64,000 nucleotides of DNA from Nocardiopsis algeriensis (GCF_014203695.1 NZ_JACHJO010000001.1:1-64000); one strand, 5' to 3'; counted from the first letter of the stretch, positions 19,615 to 29,077 are shown. Notes: a model not told the origin generated them from the sequence alone. Translations and numbers: made by a program.

Positions 19615-20046
19615 ATGGAGCAGCAGGTCCACTTCATGACACTGGCCACCCGCGACCTCGACGCGGCGCGGCGGTTCTACCGCGACGGCCTCGGCTGGGA
19701 CCCGCTCATGGACGTCCCCGGGGAGATCGTCTTCTTCCAGGTCGCTCCAGGGCTGGTGCTGAGCCTGTTCGACGCGGAGAAGTTCAACCGCGACCTGGCC
19801 ACCGGCACCGACCTCTCCTCGGTCTCGGGGGTGACGCTCGCCCACAACGTCGGCGGGCCCGACGAGGTGCGCGACCTGGTCTCCCGCATGGAGTCGGCGG
19901 GCGGCACCGTCCTCAAGGAGCCGCAGCCCGGCGAGTTCGGCGGTGTCTTCCACGCCCACGTCCAGGACCCCAACGGCGTCACCTGGGAGATCGCCCACAA
20001 CCCGGGCTGGCGCATCGACGAGGCAGGCCGGGTCCACCTCGGCTGA
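19615..20046 (+). CDS. VOC family (glyoxalase/bleomycin-resistance fold) protein
   Basis: 143 residues with the paired beta-alpha-beta-beta-beta modules of the vicinal oxygen chelate fold: HFMTLATRDLDAARRFYRD at the start and VFHAHVQDPNGVTWEIAHNP near the end, where the last Glu is a usual metal ligand. The family includes dioxygenases, isomerases and antibiotic-binding proteins; substrate unknown. ATG 19615 has AAGGAGAAG upstream. Confidence 0.85.
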   Translation: MEQQVHFMTLATRDLDAARRFYRDGLGWDPLMDVPGEIVFFQVAPGLVLSLFDAEKFNRDLATGTDLSSVSGVTLAHNVGGPDEVRDLVSRMESAGGTVLKEPQPGEFGGVFHAHVQDPNGVTWEIAHNPGWRIDEAGRVHLG

Positions 20047-20051
20047 CCGGA

Positions 20052-20297
20052 TCAGCCTCTCGGGACGCCCTTCCCCGGGCCGGTCGGGGAGCAGACGCCC
20101 CGCAGCCGGGCGTGGAGGGCGTGCATGTCGCGGACCGAGGTACCGAAGACCGGACGCAGAACCCTCGCGAGCGCCAGGGGCGACTCCCGCAGGGCGGGGT
20201 ACCGGTCGGCCATGAGTTCCGCGACCTCCGCGTCACTGCAGCCGATGTCCCGGTAGTCGGCCGCCAGGCGGCACAGCCGTTCCGGATCCGCTTCCAT
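20052..20297 (-). CDS. Small hypothetical protein cotranscribed with the Nudix regulator
   Basis: 81 residues, mostly helical, one internal Cys and a second near the end, no membrane segment or known motif. It begins 2 bases after the stop of the Nudix-type regulator with GGAGAGG upstream, so it is translationally coupled. Function not recognised. Confidence 0.6.
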   Translation of the reverse strand: MEADPERLCRLAADYRDIGCSDAEVAELMADRYPALRESPLALARVLRPVFGTSVRDMHALHARLRGVCSPTGPGKGVPRG

Positions 20298-20299
20298 CC

Positions 20300-21019
20300 C
20301 TACCGCCTCTCCGGCTCTCCCGAGCGCAGCAGGGGCGGGTACAGCACCTGGGCCCGGCCCGCCCGGTACAGCGCCGCCGGCCGGCCTGCCTCCGCCGTGC
20401 GGCGCTCCCCCGTGGGTTCCACGAACCCCTCCGTACGGGTGACCTTGCGGCGGAAGTTGCTGGGATCGAGTGTGGTTCCCCAGATCACCTCGTAGACCCG
20501 CCGCAGGTCACTGACGGTGAAGGGTTCACGGCAGAAGCTCGTCGCCACCGTCGTGTACTCCAGTTTCGTGCGGGCCTCCTCCACCGCGTCGCGCAGGATC
20601 TCGGCGTGGTCGAAGGCCAGTTCCGCGTCCAGGGCCTCGTCCACCGGTACCCATTCGGCGTGGGCGGCGTCGGTGCCCGCGACCGGGGTCGGCAGGTCGG
20701 GGCCCAGTGCCAGGTAGGCGACCGTGACCACCCTTCCGCGCGGATCGCGCCCGGGGGTCCCGTAGGCGCGCAGCTGGGCCAGGTGCAGGGCGCGCCCGTC
20801 CAGACCGGTCTCCTCTCGCAGCTCGCGCAGCGCGGCCGCATCGAGGCCCTCCTCGGGCCGCACGTATCCGCCCGGGAGCGCATAGGCACCGAGGTGGGGC
20901 TCCTTGCCCCTCCGGATGAGGAGCACTCGCAGAGCGCCTTCACGCACGGTGAGGATCACCAGGTCGACCGTCGCGGAGACCGGAAACCGGGGAATGGTGG
21001 GCGGAGCGCTCTCGATCAT
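20300..21019 (-). CDS. Nudix-related transcriptional regulator, NrtR-like
   Basis: 239 residues. The N-terminal Nudix domain has GGYVRPEEGLDAAALRELRE-ETGL, a complete Nudix box, at residues 50-73. The C-terminal winged helix starts near residue 165 (FTVSDLRRVYEVIWGTTLD, FRRKVTRTEGFVEPTGE). This is the NrtR architecture, in which ADP-ribose or related ligands release the repressor from NAD-metabolism genes. Here the divergent gene encodes a membrane protein and no NAD-biosynthesis gene is adjacent. Whether the domain hydrolyses or only senses its ligand is unknown. Confidence 0.85.
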   Translation of the reverse strand: MIESAPPTIPRFPVSATVDLVILTVREGALRVLLIRRGKEPHLGAYALPGGYVRPEEGLDAAALRELREETGLDGRALHLAQLRAYGTPGRDPRGRVVTVAYLALGPDLPTPVAGTDAAHAEWVPVDEALDAELAFDHAEILRDAVEEARTKLEYTTVATSFCREPFTVSDLRRVYEVIWGTTLDPSNFRRKVTRTEGFVEPTGERRTAEAGRPAALYRAGRAQVLYPPLLRSGEPERR

Positions 21020-21043
21020 CCCACCAATCTACTAAAAGTCCCC

Positions 21044-21082
21044 TTGACCAAAACCCGGAGCGCCACTTATGGTCACAGTGAC
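21044..21082 (+). promoter_or_regulatory. Promoter and candidate operator of the 21135 gene
   Basis: TTGACC (21044-21049) and TTATGG (21067-21072), spaced 17 bases, overlap an 11-base perfect palindrome GTCACAGTGAC (21072-21082). The palindrome lies between the divergent NrtR-like gene and its neighbour, a good place for autoregulation; binding is an inference. Confidence 0.4.
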
Positions 21083-21134
21083 TTGAAAGCCTCCTGGATG
21101 CCAGGTCGCAAGCGGCGCGCACGGGGAGTACACG

Positions 21135-21950
21135 TTGACGGAATTCATGCTCGGGGTGACCAGCTCGCTCGCGGCCACCGCTGCCACCGTCGGGCTGGGG
21201 TGGCTGACCTCCTGGCGGATCCGCCGGCGGCTCCTCGTCGCGCTGTCACGGCTCACCGGACTCGGAGTCCTGCGGATCCACCGGCACCAGGACGACGCGC
21301 GAGGCGATCTCGCCGAGGAGCTGAAGCGAGCGCGCTGGCTGCGCGTCATGGTCGGGCGGGGGAACGAGCTCACCCGGGACGGCTTCGTGCCGGTGTGGTC
21401 CGGAGAAGGGCGGTCTCCGGACTCCGTCCGGATCCTGCTGCCCGACCCCCGCACCTCCGAGGAGGGCAGGTCCTGGCTGGAGCGGCGCGAACGCGAGCTC
21501 CTGGCGGCGGACCCCGGCTTCCACAGGGGGCTGCTGCGCGAGCAGGTGCTCGCCAACTTCCACTACCTCGCCGAGGCGACGAAGGGCAGCAGCGGCACCG
21601 AGATCAGGTTCTACGACCTGCCGAACCTGTACCGGATCATCGCCACCGACAACACCGTTTTCCTCACGCTCTACCGAAACGGCGCACACGGGCGCCACTC
21701 CCCGTGTATCGTCGCGCACCGATCCAGTCGGCTGTACGACTTCGCCCTGCGGATCTTCGCCACGGCATGGGAATCGGGCCGGACCCCCGACCAGGCCGAC
21801 CTTCTCCCGCACCGAGGACTCCCCCGCATCGGGTCCGAGGATCACCGAGGCGGCTCCGACCACCCGTTTCCTCCTCTTTCCCCGCGTTCTGCGTCTCCGT
21901 CCCCGGTCCCGGGGAACACCGGCGCTCCAGCCTCCGAGGACCAGCCATGA
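21135..21950 (+). CDS. Membrane-anchored protein of unknown function
   Basis: 271 residues. TTG at 21135 is preferred because GGGGAG lies 7 bases upstream; ATG at 21147 is the alternative. One N-terminal membrane helix (residues 5-25) leads into a basic linker and a soluble domain with patterns RWLRVMVGRGNELTRDGF, VRILLPDP, LREQVLANFHYLAEATKGSS, IRFYDLPNLYRIIATDNTVF and YDFALRIFATAWESG. The strand-helix layout and the VRILLPDP and IRFYDLP segments recall a phospholipase-D-like fold without the HKD residues; I cannot confirm this. The last 50 residues are Pro/Ser-rich. Divergent from the NrtR-like regulator, which probably controls it. Confidence 0.65.
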   Translation: MTEFMLGVTSSLAATAATVGLGWLTSWRIRRRLLVALSRLTGLGVLRIHRHQDDARGDLAEELKRARWLRVMVGRGNELTRDGFVPVWSGEGRSPDSVRILLPDPRTSEEGRSWLERRERELLAADPGFHRGLLREQVLANFHYLAEATKGSSGTEIRFYDLPNLYRIIATDNTVFLTLYRNGAHGRHSPCIVAHRSSRLYDFALRIFATAWESGRTPDQADLLPHRGLPRIGSEDHRGGSDHPFPPLSPRSASPSPVPGNTGAPASEDQP

Positions 21951-22099
21951 TCGAACCCAGGGCTGCACCGAACCCCGGGAACACTCCTCCCGCCGCCCCC
22001 GGCATCCGCAGAGGCGGGACTGCCCCGGTACGACGTCGGGATCGCCGGCTGCGTCTTCCCCCGCCGGTTCGCCCCGGAGGGCCGAGCCCCTCCCGCGGA

Positions 22100-22139
22100 G
22101 AGGCCCTGCGGTCGTGCGCGTGCACGGCCGCAGGGCCTC
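22100..22139. terminator. Convergent terminator hairpin before tsaD end
   Basis: Eighteen-base arms (22100-22117, 22122-22139) with one mismatch and a four-base loop, between convergent genes. Confidence 0.7.
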
Positions 22140-22155
22140 CGGCATCCTCCGGGCA

Positions 22156-23190
22156 CTACCTCGCCAGGGGGGACTCCACCGGGAGGGAGGTGTCGGTGGC
22201 CAGGTCCAGGGACGACGGGGGCAGGCCCGCGGCCACGACCTCGGCACCCAGGGCGGCGATCATGGCGCCGTTGTCGGTGCACAGCTTGGGCCGGGGCACC
22301 CGCAGCTCCACACCCGCCTCGCGGCAGCGCTGCTCGGCCCGGGCGCGCAGCGCCGAGTTGGCCGCCACGCCCCCGCTGATCACGAGCGTGCCCACGCCGT
22401 GCTCCACGCAGGCGTCGACCGCCTTGCGGGTGAGCACGTCCACCACCGAGTCCTGGAAGGCGGCGGCGATGTCGGCGACCACCAGCGGTTCGCCGCGGCG
22501 GTCGGCGTCCTCCACGTGGCGGGCCACGGCGGTCTTCAGGCCCGAGAACGAGAAGTCGTAGGTGCCGTCCCCCCACTTGCCGCGCGGGAAGCGGACCGAC
22601 TTCGGGTCGCCCTTCTGCGCCTCCCGGTCGATGGGCGGGCCGCCCGGGTAGGGCAGGTCGAGCAGGCGGGCCACCTTGTCGTAGGCCTCGCCCGCGGCGT
22701 CGTCCACCGTGTCGCCGAGCGAGACCACGTCGGTGGCCAGGTCGTTGACCAGCAGCAGCGACGTGTGTCCGCCCGAGACCAGCAGCGCGATGGCCGGTTT
22801 GGGCAGCGGTCCGTGCTCGAGCTGGTCGACGGCCACGTGCCCCACGAGGTGGTTGACGCCGTACAGCGGCTTGTCCAGCGCCATCGCGTAGGCCTTGGCC
22901 GCGGACACGCCGACGAGCAGGGCGCCCGCCAGGCCGGGGCCGGCGGTGACGGCGATCGCGTCGACGTCGGACAGCTTCACCCCTGCGGCGTCCAGGGCCC
23001 TGCGCACGGTCGGGGTCATCGCCTCCAGGTGGGCGCGGCTGGCCACCTCGGGCACGACCCCGCCGAAGCGGACGTGCTGGTCGACGCTGGAGGCCACGGA
23101 CTCGCCGAGCAGTTCGCAGCCCCGGACGAGACCGACACCGGTCTCGTCGCAGGACGTCTCGATCCCCAGGATCAGCGGCAGGTCGCTCAT
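22156..23190 (-). CDS. tsaD: tRNA N6-adenosine threonylcarbamoyltransferase TsaD
   Basis: 344 residues. Transfers the threonylcarbamoyl group from its adenylate to A37 of ANN-decoding tRNAs, together with TsaB and TsaE. Signatures: [15 protein letters not shown], the metal site NHLVGH, and [10 protein letters not shown], with [10 protein letters not shown] in the C-terminal ATPase lobe. ATG 23190 overlaps the rimI stop (ATGA). Last gene of alr-tsaE-tsaB-rimI-tsaD. Confidence 0.96.
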   Translation of the reverse strand: MSDLPLILGIETSCDETGVGLVRGCELLGESVASSVDQHVRFGGVVPEVASRAHLEAMTPTVRRALDAAGVKLSDVDAIAVTAGPGLAGALLVGVSAAKAYAMALDKPLYGVNHLVGHVAVDQLEHGPLPKPAIALLVSGGHTSLLLVNDLATDVVSLGDTVDDAAGEAYDKVARLLDLPYPGGPPIDREAQKGDPKSVRFPRGKWGDGTYDFSFSGLKTAVARHVEDADRRGEPLVVADIAAAFQDSVVDVLTRKAVDACVEHGVGTLVISGGVAANSALRARAEQRCREAGVELRVPRPKLCTDNGAMIAALGAEVVAAGLPPSSLDLATDTSLPVESPLAR

Positions 23191-23750
23191 GGCTTCCGGT
23201 TTCCTTCCTGCCGGGCGACACGACGCATCACGATGGCGTCCGCCCCGTTGTAGTAGCCGCGCCGGACGCCGATCTGCTCGAAGCCGAACCGGTCGTAGAG
23301 CTTCTGGGCGCGGGGGTTGTCCGCGCGCACTTCGAGGAACATGTCGGTGACGCCCCGGAGCGCGGCCTGGTCGAGGAGTTCGGTGAGCAGGGCGCCGCCC
23401 ACGCCCCGGCCCCACACCTGTTCGGAGACGGCCATGGTCTGCACGTCTCCCTCGGGCGGGACGAACCGCAGCCCGGCGTATCCCACGACCGCGCCGTCCG
23501 CCTCGGCGACGACGTAGTGGCGGGTGGGCTCGGCGAGCTCGCCGCGGAGCATGCCCTCGGTCCAGGCGTCGTGCGGGAACAGGACGCGTTCGAGGGCCAG
23601 GACGGCGTCGGTGTCGCCGTCGGTCATCTCGCGCAGGCGCACGCCCGGGGGCGGGGACACGCGGACCCGTTCGAGGTCGGGCTCGGTCCTCGGCGCGCGG
23701 TCGTCCCCGAAGCCGAAACCGACTCCGCTCCCCGGCCTCACCTCACCCAT
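23187..23750 (-). CDS. rimI: Ribosomal-protein-alanine N-acetyltransferase RimI
   Basis: 187 residues; the GNAT fold occupies residues 37-185. The acetyl-CoA loop is [18 protein letters not shown], followed by [18 protein letters not shown] typical of RimI. The first 35 residues are not conserved and the start may be further in. It overlaps tsaB by 13 bases and tsaD by 4 bases, so the products are translationally coupled. Confidence 0.9.
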   Translation of the reverse strand: MGEVRPGSGVGFGFGDDRAPRTEPDLERVRVSPPPGVRLREMTDGDTDAVLALERVLFPHDAWTEGMLRGELAEPTRHYVVAEADGAVVGYAGLRFVPPEGDVQTMAVSEQVWGRGVGGALLTELLDQAALRGVTDMFLEVRADNPRAQKLYDRFGFEQIGVRRGYYNGADAIVMRRVARQEGNRKP

Positions 23751-24415
23751 TGGCGGACCTTCTTGGGCGCGCCCGGGACCACGGCGTCGGGGCGGCGCAG
23801 GTAGAGGGGGCTCGGTTCGGGCAGCTTCTCCCCGCGGTGCAGCCGCAGCAGGGCGAGCTCGGCCAGGGCGGCGGCGTCGGGGTACAGCGGTTGGGGCGCG
23901 GAGGCGGTGTCGCCGAGCACCTCGGCGTACATGCGCGCACCGTCACCGATCAGCGGCAGGCCCCCGGTGTCGATCTCGGCGGGGCGGTCGACGGCGATCT
24001 CGCCCACGCGGGTGAGGTGGTCGTCGTAGCGGGCCCAGAACACCTCCTTGCGGCGGGCGTCGGTCATGGCCACGAACGGCTGCGTGCGCCGGGTGCCGAA
24101 GGCGAGCGCGTCCAGGGTCGTGACGCCGTGGCAGGGGATGCCGAGCGCGTCGGCGAGGGCGTGGGCGGTGGACAGCCCCACGCGCAGGCCGGTGTAGGGA
24201 CCGGGGCCGATGCCGACGGCCACGGCGTCGAGGTCGGACAGGTCGATCCCCGCCACCCGGGTGAGGGTGCGGATGGTGGGGCTGAGCAGCTCCCCGTGGC
24301 GGCGGGCGTCGACGAGGGAGGCGTTCGCCCTCATGGTGAAGACGCCGTCGCCGGAGCTCTCTCCGATGGCGGCGGTGACCGCCGGGGTGGCGGTGTCGAA
24401 GGCCAGAAGCAGCAC
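23738..24415 (-). CDS. tsaB: t6A synthesis protein TsaB
   Basis: 225 residues from GTG 24415. Begins [19 protein letters not shown], with [20 protein letters not shown] as family hallmark. A catalytically inactive relative of TsaD that bridges TsaD and TsaE. The reading frame remains open far upstream through tsaE and alr, which is an artefact of high GC. Confidence 0.94.
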   Translation of the reverse strand: MLLLAFDTATPAVTAAIGESSGDGVFTMRANASLVDARRHGELLSPTIRTLTRVAGIDLSDLDAVAVGIGPGPYTGLRVGLSTAHALADALGIPCHGVTTLDALAFGTRRTQPFVAMTDARRKEVFWARYDDHLTRVGEIAVDRPAEIDTGGLPLIGDGARMYAEVLGDTASAPQPLYPDAAALAELALLRLHRGEKLPEPSPLYLRRPDAVVPGAPKKVRQWVR

Positions 24416-24420
24416 TGGGG

Positions 24421-24939
24421 CTATCCCTCTCCGTTCCCGGCGGTCCGGTCGGCGCCGCCGGGCAGTTCCACTCCGTCCCACCGGGCGCCGACGGGGCGCA
24501 GGTGGACGGTGCGGGTGTCGTCGGGGTGGCGTTCGATCCGGATCTCCAGCCGGTCGTCGGACAACCCCTCGGCGACGTCCTCCCCCCACTCGACGACGGT
24601 GACGGACTCGGGCAGGGTCATGTCGAGGTCGATGTCGTCGATCTCGTCGGGACCGCCGAGGCGGTAGGCGTCCACGTGCACGAGGGCGGGTCCGCCCACC
24701 AGGGAGGGGTGGATGCGGGAGATGACGAAGGTCGGGGAGGTGATGGAGCCGCGCACGCCCAGTCCCGCGCCGAGCCCCTGGGTGAAGGTGGTCTTGCCCG
24801 CTCCGAGGGGGCCGGAGAGGATCAGCACGTCGCCGGCCCTGGTGAGGGCCGCGATGTCGCGGCCGAGAGAGCGCATGGCCCTGTCGGTCTCCGCACGGAC
24901 GGTGGACGCAGCTTCGGTGGTGGCTGTCGCGTCTGTCAT
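24421..24939 (-). CDS. tsaE: t6A synthesis ATPase TsaE
   Basis: 172 residues. P-loop ATPase with Walker A SGPLGAGKTTFTQGLG, switch region SPTFVISRIHPS and the conserved VEWGEDV. It is needed for turnover of the TsaBD complex. It ends five bases before tsaB starts. Confidence 0.95.
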   Translation of the reverse strand: MTDATATTEAASTVRAETDRAMRSLGRDIAALTRAGDVLILSGPLGAGKTTFTQGLGAGLGVRGSITSPTFVISRIHPSLVGGPALVHVDAYRLGGPDEIDDIDLDMTLPESVTVVEWGEDVAEGLSDDRLEIRIERHPDDTRTVHLRPVGARWDGVELPGGADRTAGNGEG

Positions 24940-25110
24940 CGGACTCGCTGCTCGTGTCGGTCGTGGGTGGGTCGGGCGGTGCCGGGTGCCGGTTCGCGGT
25001 GTACGTGCCCCGCCTCTCGATCCAGGTTAGGTCGGCCGGAGGACCGGCGGGACCGGTTGTGGAAAACGCCGGGGGCGGCGTCCGCAGCGGCCGCGGGCCG
25101 GGTCCCGCCG

Positions 25111-26268
25111 TCACATCGGCGGCGTCTCCGGCCGGCCCGCCGGGGCGCCGCCGACGTACTCGCGCGGGACGCGTACGCCCACGCGGGTGACGATCTCGTA
25201 CGGGATGGTGTCCAGGACCTCGGCCCAGTCCTCGGCCGTGGCGGCGCCCGGGTACTCGCCCGGGTCGCCGAACAACACCGCGTACTCTCCGGCCTCCACC
25301 GCGTCGTCGCCGACGTCCACGACGAACTGGTCCATGCAGACCGTTCCCGCGATGGTGCGCCGCCGGCCGCCGAGGAGCACGGGGCCCTTGTTGGTGGCGG
25401 CCCGGGGGACGCCGTCGGCGTATCCGAGCGGGATCAGGGCCAGCGTGGTCTCCCGGTCGGTGCGGTACCGGTGCCCGTAGGAGACGCCGCTGCCCTCGGG
25501 GACGCGCTTGGTGAGTGCCACACGCGACCGCAGGGTCATCGCGGGCCGCAATCCGGACACGCTGTAACCGGGAATCGGGTTGATTCCGTAAGTGGCGATT
25601 CCGGCCCGGACCAGATCGAATCTCGCCTCGGGGAGTGTGAGGAGCGCCGCGGAATTGCTGATGTGGCGCACCTCGGGGTCCAGGCCCGCCTTGTCGGCGA
25701 GCTCCAGTGCTTCGTGGAACACCGAGAGCTGGGATCCGATGGAGGGGTGCCCGGGCTCGTCCGCGCAGGCGAAGTGCGAGAAGACCCCGATCACCCGCAG
25801 GACGCCGGCGTCCTGCAGCCGGGCGGCCTCCTCCACCAGCGCGGGCCACGCGGAGAAGGCCACGCCACCGCGGTTGAGGCCGGTGTCGGTCTTGAGGTGC
25901 ACGCGCGCGGTCCGGCCCAGGCGGCGGGCCTCGCCGGCGATCACCTCCAGCAGCGCGGGGTCGCTCACCCCCAGATCGATCCCGGCGGCGATCGCCGATC
26001 CCACGGGCTCGCCCGGCGGGACGATCCAGGCCAGGAGCGGCAGGTCGATGCCGGCCGCGCGCAGTCCGAGGGCCTCTTTGATCAGCGCGGTCCCGAGCCA
26101 CGAGGCGCCGCCCGCGGCCAGGGCGCGCGCGGCGGGAACCATGCCGTGCCCGTAGCCGTCGGCCTTGACCACCCCCATGAGGGGGGTGCCGTCCGCGTGC
26201 TCACGGAGCAGACGGGCGTTGTCGGTGATCGCGTCCAGGTCGACGCGGGCGTGCGCGAAGTGTGGCAT
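25111..26268 (-). CDS. alr: Alanine racemase
   Basis: 385 residues. Interconverts L- and D-alanine for peptidoglycan, using PLP bound to Lys35 in MGVVKADGYGHG. Downstream motifs include RVHLKTDTGLNRGG in the barrel, the catalytic-Tyr segment SYGHRYRT and MDQFVVDVGDDAV. First gene of the tsa cluster, as in most actinobacteria, with 171 bases before tsaE that may carry a second promoter. Confidence 0.96.
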   Translation of the reverse strand: MPHFAHARVDLDAITDNARLLREHADGTPLMGVVKADGYGHGMVPAARALAAGGASWLGTALIKEALGLRAAGIDLPLLAWIVPPGEPVGSAIAAGIDLGVSDPALLEVIAGEARRLGRTARVHLKTDTGLNRGGVAFSAWPALVEEAARLQDAGVLRVIGVFSHFACADEPGHPSIGSQLSVFHEALELADKAGLDPEVRHISNSAALLTLPEARFDLVRAGIATYGINPIPGYSVSGLRPAMTLRSRVALTKRVPEGSGVSYGHRYRTDRETTLALIPLGYADGVPRAATNKGPVLLGGRRRTIAGTVCMDQFVVDVGDDAVEAGEYAVLFGDPGEYPGAATAEDWAEVLDTIPYEIVTRVGVRVPREYVGGAPAGRPETPPM

Positions 26269-26344
26269 GGCTCCAGTGTTTCACGTGCTGGTTACCGTCC
26301 CGGGGCTTCGGGTATGTGGCCTACGACCGAGTCCAGACGTATCC

Positions 26345-26358
26345 GTACGTTTACGTAC
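26345..26358. promoter_or_regulatory. Palindrome GTACGTTTACGTAC, likely TetR-type operator
   Basis: Six-base perfect arms around TT, 36 bases before the DUF6069 gene and within the divergent alr promoter region. Its form is typical of TetR-family operators; the regulator is not in this window's vicinity. Confidence 0.45.
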
Positions 26359-26394
26359 AGCGACTGTTCTCGAGTCATATCTGGAGGTATCGGC

Positions 26395-26934
26395 ATGAAC
26401 GAGATCGGTAGAGAACGTCCTGTCAACGCGGTACGTCTGTGGTCGGGAGGCCTGGCGACCGCGGTGGTGGCGGCGCTGGTGATCCTGGTCGGCACCCTCC
26501 TCATGAGGGGCGCCCTGGGCATCCCGGTGCTCGCCCCCGAGGAGGCGGGCTACCTCGGCGACGCCGGAACCGTCGTGTACGCGCTGATGGCAGCGGTGGC
26601 GGCGCTGCTGGCCACGGGTCTGATGCACCTGCTGCTGCTCACCACCCCCAGGGCGCGCACCTTCTTCGGATGGATGATCGGACTTGTCACCGCGGTCGCG
26701 GTGGTGACCCCGTTCACGCAGGGGGCCGAGGTCGCGAGCCAGTTCGCCACGGCCTTCGTCAACCTCGCCGCGGGTGCGGCCATCGGACTGCTTCTGCGCA
26801 GCGTGTCGGCCACGGCCGTCGGCGGCTCCGGCGAACCGGCCGTCCGCGAGGGCGAGCGCCCCGCTCTGCGCTCGGAGGGCATCCTGCCCGAGGTGAGCCG
26901 GACCGAGTTCCGCGACGAGCGGCCCGGGCTGTGA
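26395..26934 (+). CDS. DUF6069 family membrane protein
   Basis: 179 residues, four predicted membrane helices (about residues 15-38, 58-80, 90-107, 115-135), and an acidic cytoplasmic tail. The pattern RLWSGGLATAVVAALVILVG and LMHLLLLTTPRARTFFGW fits what I recall as DUF6069, an actinobacterial family of unknown function often beside TetR regulators. The start has GGAGG seven bases upstream. Confidence 0.75.
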   Translation: MNEIGRERPVNAVRLWSGGLATAVVAALVILVGTLLMRGALGIPVLAPEEAGYLGDAGTVVYALMAAVAALLATGLMHLLLLTTPRARTFFGWMIGLVTAVAVVTPFTQGAEVASQFATAFVNLAAGAAIGLLLRSVSATAVGGSGEPAVREGERPALRSEGILPEVSRTEFRDERPGL

Positions 26935-26973
26935 CGGCGCGGCGGCGCCGGGGGCGGTCCTTGGGCGGTCGCG

Positions 26974-27005
26974 GAGGGGGCGGGACCGCGGGGTCCCGCC
27001 TCCTC
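26974..27005. terminator. Convergent terminator hairpin
   Basis: Fourteen-base arms with one G-U pair and a four-base loop between the DUF6069 and ROK genes. Confidence 0.65.
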
Positions 27006-27010
27006 GTGCG

Positions 27011-28189
27011 TCATGGCGGACCCGCGACCAGGCTGTCGGCGTGCTCGGGGCTCAGGCGGTGCTCCACGACCATGACGGCCGCCCCGACGGCCCCCGCGTT
27101 CTCCCCCGCCGAGGAGCGGGCGATGCCCAGGCGCTCGGTGGCCAGGGGCACGGCGCGCTGGTAGACCATCTCGCGCACGCCCGCGAGGAGGTGGTCCCCG
27201 GCCAGGGCGAGGGCGCCTCCGAGGACGAGGACCGAGGGGTTGAACATGTTGACCGCTCCCGCCAGGACCTCTCCGATGTCGCGTCCGGCCTGGCGCAGCG
27301 CGTGCAGCGCGGGGGCCGAGCCGCTCCGGGCCAGGTCGGCCACGTCGCGCACACCCGAGGCCGGAACGCCCCGGGCGGTGAGCGCCGCGGCCAGCGCCGT
27401 TCCTCCGGCCACCGCCTCCAGGCATCCGGTCTGCCCGCACCGGCACGGGAGGCCCGCGGCCGCGGAGACGCGGATGTGCCCCATGTCGCCCGCGGCGCCC
27501 TGGGCGCCGCGGTAGACCCGGCCTTCGCTGACGATGCCGCAGCCGATACCGGTGGCGGCCTTGACGAACATCAGGTGGCTGGCGGAGGGCCAGGCGGTGC
27601 GGTGCTCGCCGAGCGCCATGACGTTGACGTCGTTGTCCACCAGCACGGGGACGCCGAGGCGGTCGCGGACGCGGGTGGAGACGTCGAACCCGTCCCAGCC
27701 GGGCATGATCGCCGGACTCACCGCGCGCCCGGTGCTGTGCTGCACCGGTCCGGGCAGGCCGATGCCCATGCCGAGCAGTTCGCCGCGGTCGCGGCCGGCG
27801 CCGCGCAGCAGTTCCAGACCGCGTTCGGTCACCCAGTCGAGCACCTTCTCGGCACCGAGCGCGATGTCGAGGTCGGCGCGCTCCTCCGCCAGGATCCGCG
27901 CGGACATGTCGGTGAGGGCGAGGCGGACGTGGGTGGCCCCCAGGGCGGCGCCGAGGGCGACCCGCGATCCGGGGCGGAAGGAGAACACCGTGGGCGGCCT
28001 GCCTCCGGCGGGGGCGGCCTCGCCCGACGGCCCGACGAGGCCGCCGGCCAGCAGGGCGTCCACCCGGTGGGTGACGGTCGTCCGGGACATCCCGGTGACG
28101 GCGGCCAGCTCCGAGCGGGTCCGCGGACGTCCGTCGCGCAGGATCCGCAGGAGGTCGCCCGCACCGGGAACGCTGCGCTGCTCGGTCAC
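27011..28189 (-). CDS. ROK family transcriptional regulator
   Basis: 392 residues from GTG 28189. N-terminal winged helix (RTRSELAAVTGMSRTTVTHRV) followed by a sugar-kinase-like ROK domain: GMGIGLPGPVQ, DNDVNVMALGEH and the zinc motif CRCGQTGCLE. ROK regulators of this form repress sugar uptake or catabolic genes. No sugar operon is adjacent, so the target is unknown. Divergent from the gene at 28406. Confidence 0.88.
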   Translation of the reverse strand: MTEQRSVPGAGDLLRILRDGRPRTRSELAAVTGMSRTTVTHRVDALLAGGLVGPSGEAAPAGGRPPTVFSFRPGSRVALGAALGATHVRLALTDMSARILAEERADLDIALGAEKVLDWVTERGLELLRGAGRDRGELLGMGIGLPGPVQHSTGRAVSPAIMPGWDGFDVSTRVRDRLGVPVLVDNDVNVMALGEHRTAWPSASHLMFVKAATGIGCGIVSEGRVYRGAQGAAGDMGHIRVSAAAGLPCRCGQTGCLEAVAGGTALAAALTARGVPASGVRDVADLARSGSAPALHALRQAGRDIGEVLAGAVNMFNPSVLVLGGALALAGDHLLAGVREMVYQRAVPLATERLGIARSSAGENAGAVGAAVMVVEHRLSPEHADSLVAGPP

Positions 28190-28405
28190 GGCCGTGCCCC
28201 CGCGCCGGTGAGTGGGTCTTCCGTCATGGGGGACAGTGAAGCACAAAGCATGACAAACACACACTGTTTCCGGAAGGCCCTCTGGCCAACGGGGCGGCAG
28301 CCGCCGACAATACCCGCAGCACCCTTCCGTACCCGCTCTGTGCCGTGCTCGCCGGGTAAGCGTCGACACGGGTCGGGACGACTCCCACCGCTAGGAGACG
28401 TCACG

Positions 28406-29071
28406 ATGCCCGAGAACCGGCCCCCCGCGTCCCCCCGGGACGCGGGCCGCTCCGCCGTGCCCGAGACCGCCGGCCCCGCCACCTGGTGGATCACCCTCGC
28501 GTCGGTCGTGGTGACCGCCGCGGCGATCGTCCTCGTCCAGGTCCGGGCGGCCCCCGCCGAGGTCTCCGCCCACGGAGAGGTGGGTGCGCTGGCGCAACAT
28601 GCGCAGGCCGCCCACGAGGAGCTCGCCCCCGTCCTGGAGGACATGGAGGAGTTCCTGCCCCCGGACGGCTCGCATCCCCCGCTGGACATGACCGAGCCGT
28701 CGCGTGTGCACGGGTGGCGGACGGCCGTCCAGGACGCGGGCGGCCACCTCGGCCGGGCCCCGGAGGGCGGAGCCGGGTACGCGGTCGCCCGCGAGGGGCT
28801 CGCCGGGGCGGTGGACCTGCTCGCACTGTGCGTGGAGACCTATGCCGGAGCCGCGGCGCTCGAGGACCCCGACGCGCGCATGGACACGCTGCACCTGGCC
28901 ATGGACCTGCGCGACCAGGCGGTCCGGTCGTGGTCGCTGGGGGCCACCCAGCTCGACCTGCTCGACACCGGGGCCGGGCGGCCGGGCCTGCACCTGCCCG
29001 GCGGCGCCGCGGTCGGCACCGCCGGCGGCGAGGAGCCGGACAGCACCGGAGGCGGGCACAGCGGGCACTGA
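28406..29071 (+). CDS. Membrane-anchored hypothetical protein
   Basis: 221 residues. One membrane helix (WWITLASVVVTAAAIVLVQV, about residues 27-46) with the remainder predicted outside: a helical region rich in Ala, Glu and His, then a Gly-rich tail ending GGGHSGH. AGGAGACG precedes the ATG. No known domain recognised. Confidence 0.65.
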   Translation: MPENRPPASPRDAGRSAVPETAGPATWWITLASVVVTAAAIVLVQVRAAPAEVSAHGEVGALAQHAQAAHEELAPVLEDMEEFLPPDGSHPPLDMTEPSRVHGWRTAVQDAGGHLGRAPEGGAGYAVAREGLAGAVDLLALCVETYAGAAALEDPDARMDTLHLAMDLRDQAVRSWSLGATQLDLLDTGAGRPGLHLPGGAAVGTAGGEEPDSTGGGHSGH

Positions 29072-29077
29072 GGCCGG

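Noticed and set aside
21839..21856. GATCACCGAGG resembling the right end of the repeat elements
   Set aside because: It is inside a coding region and has no partner arm.
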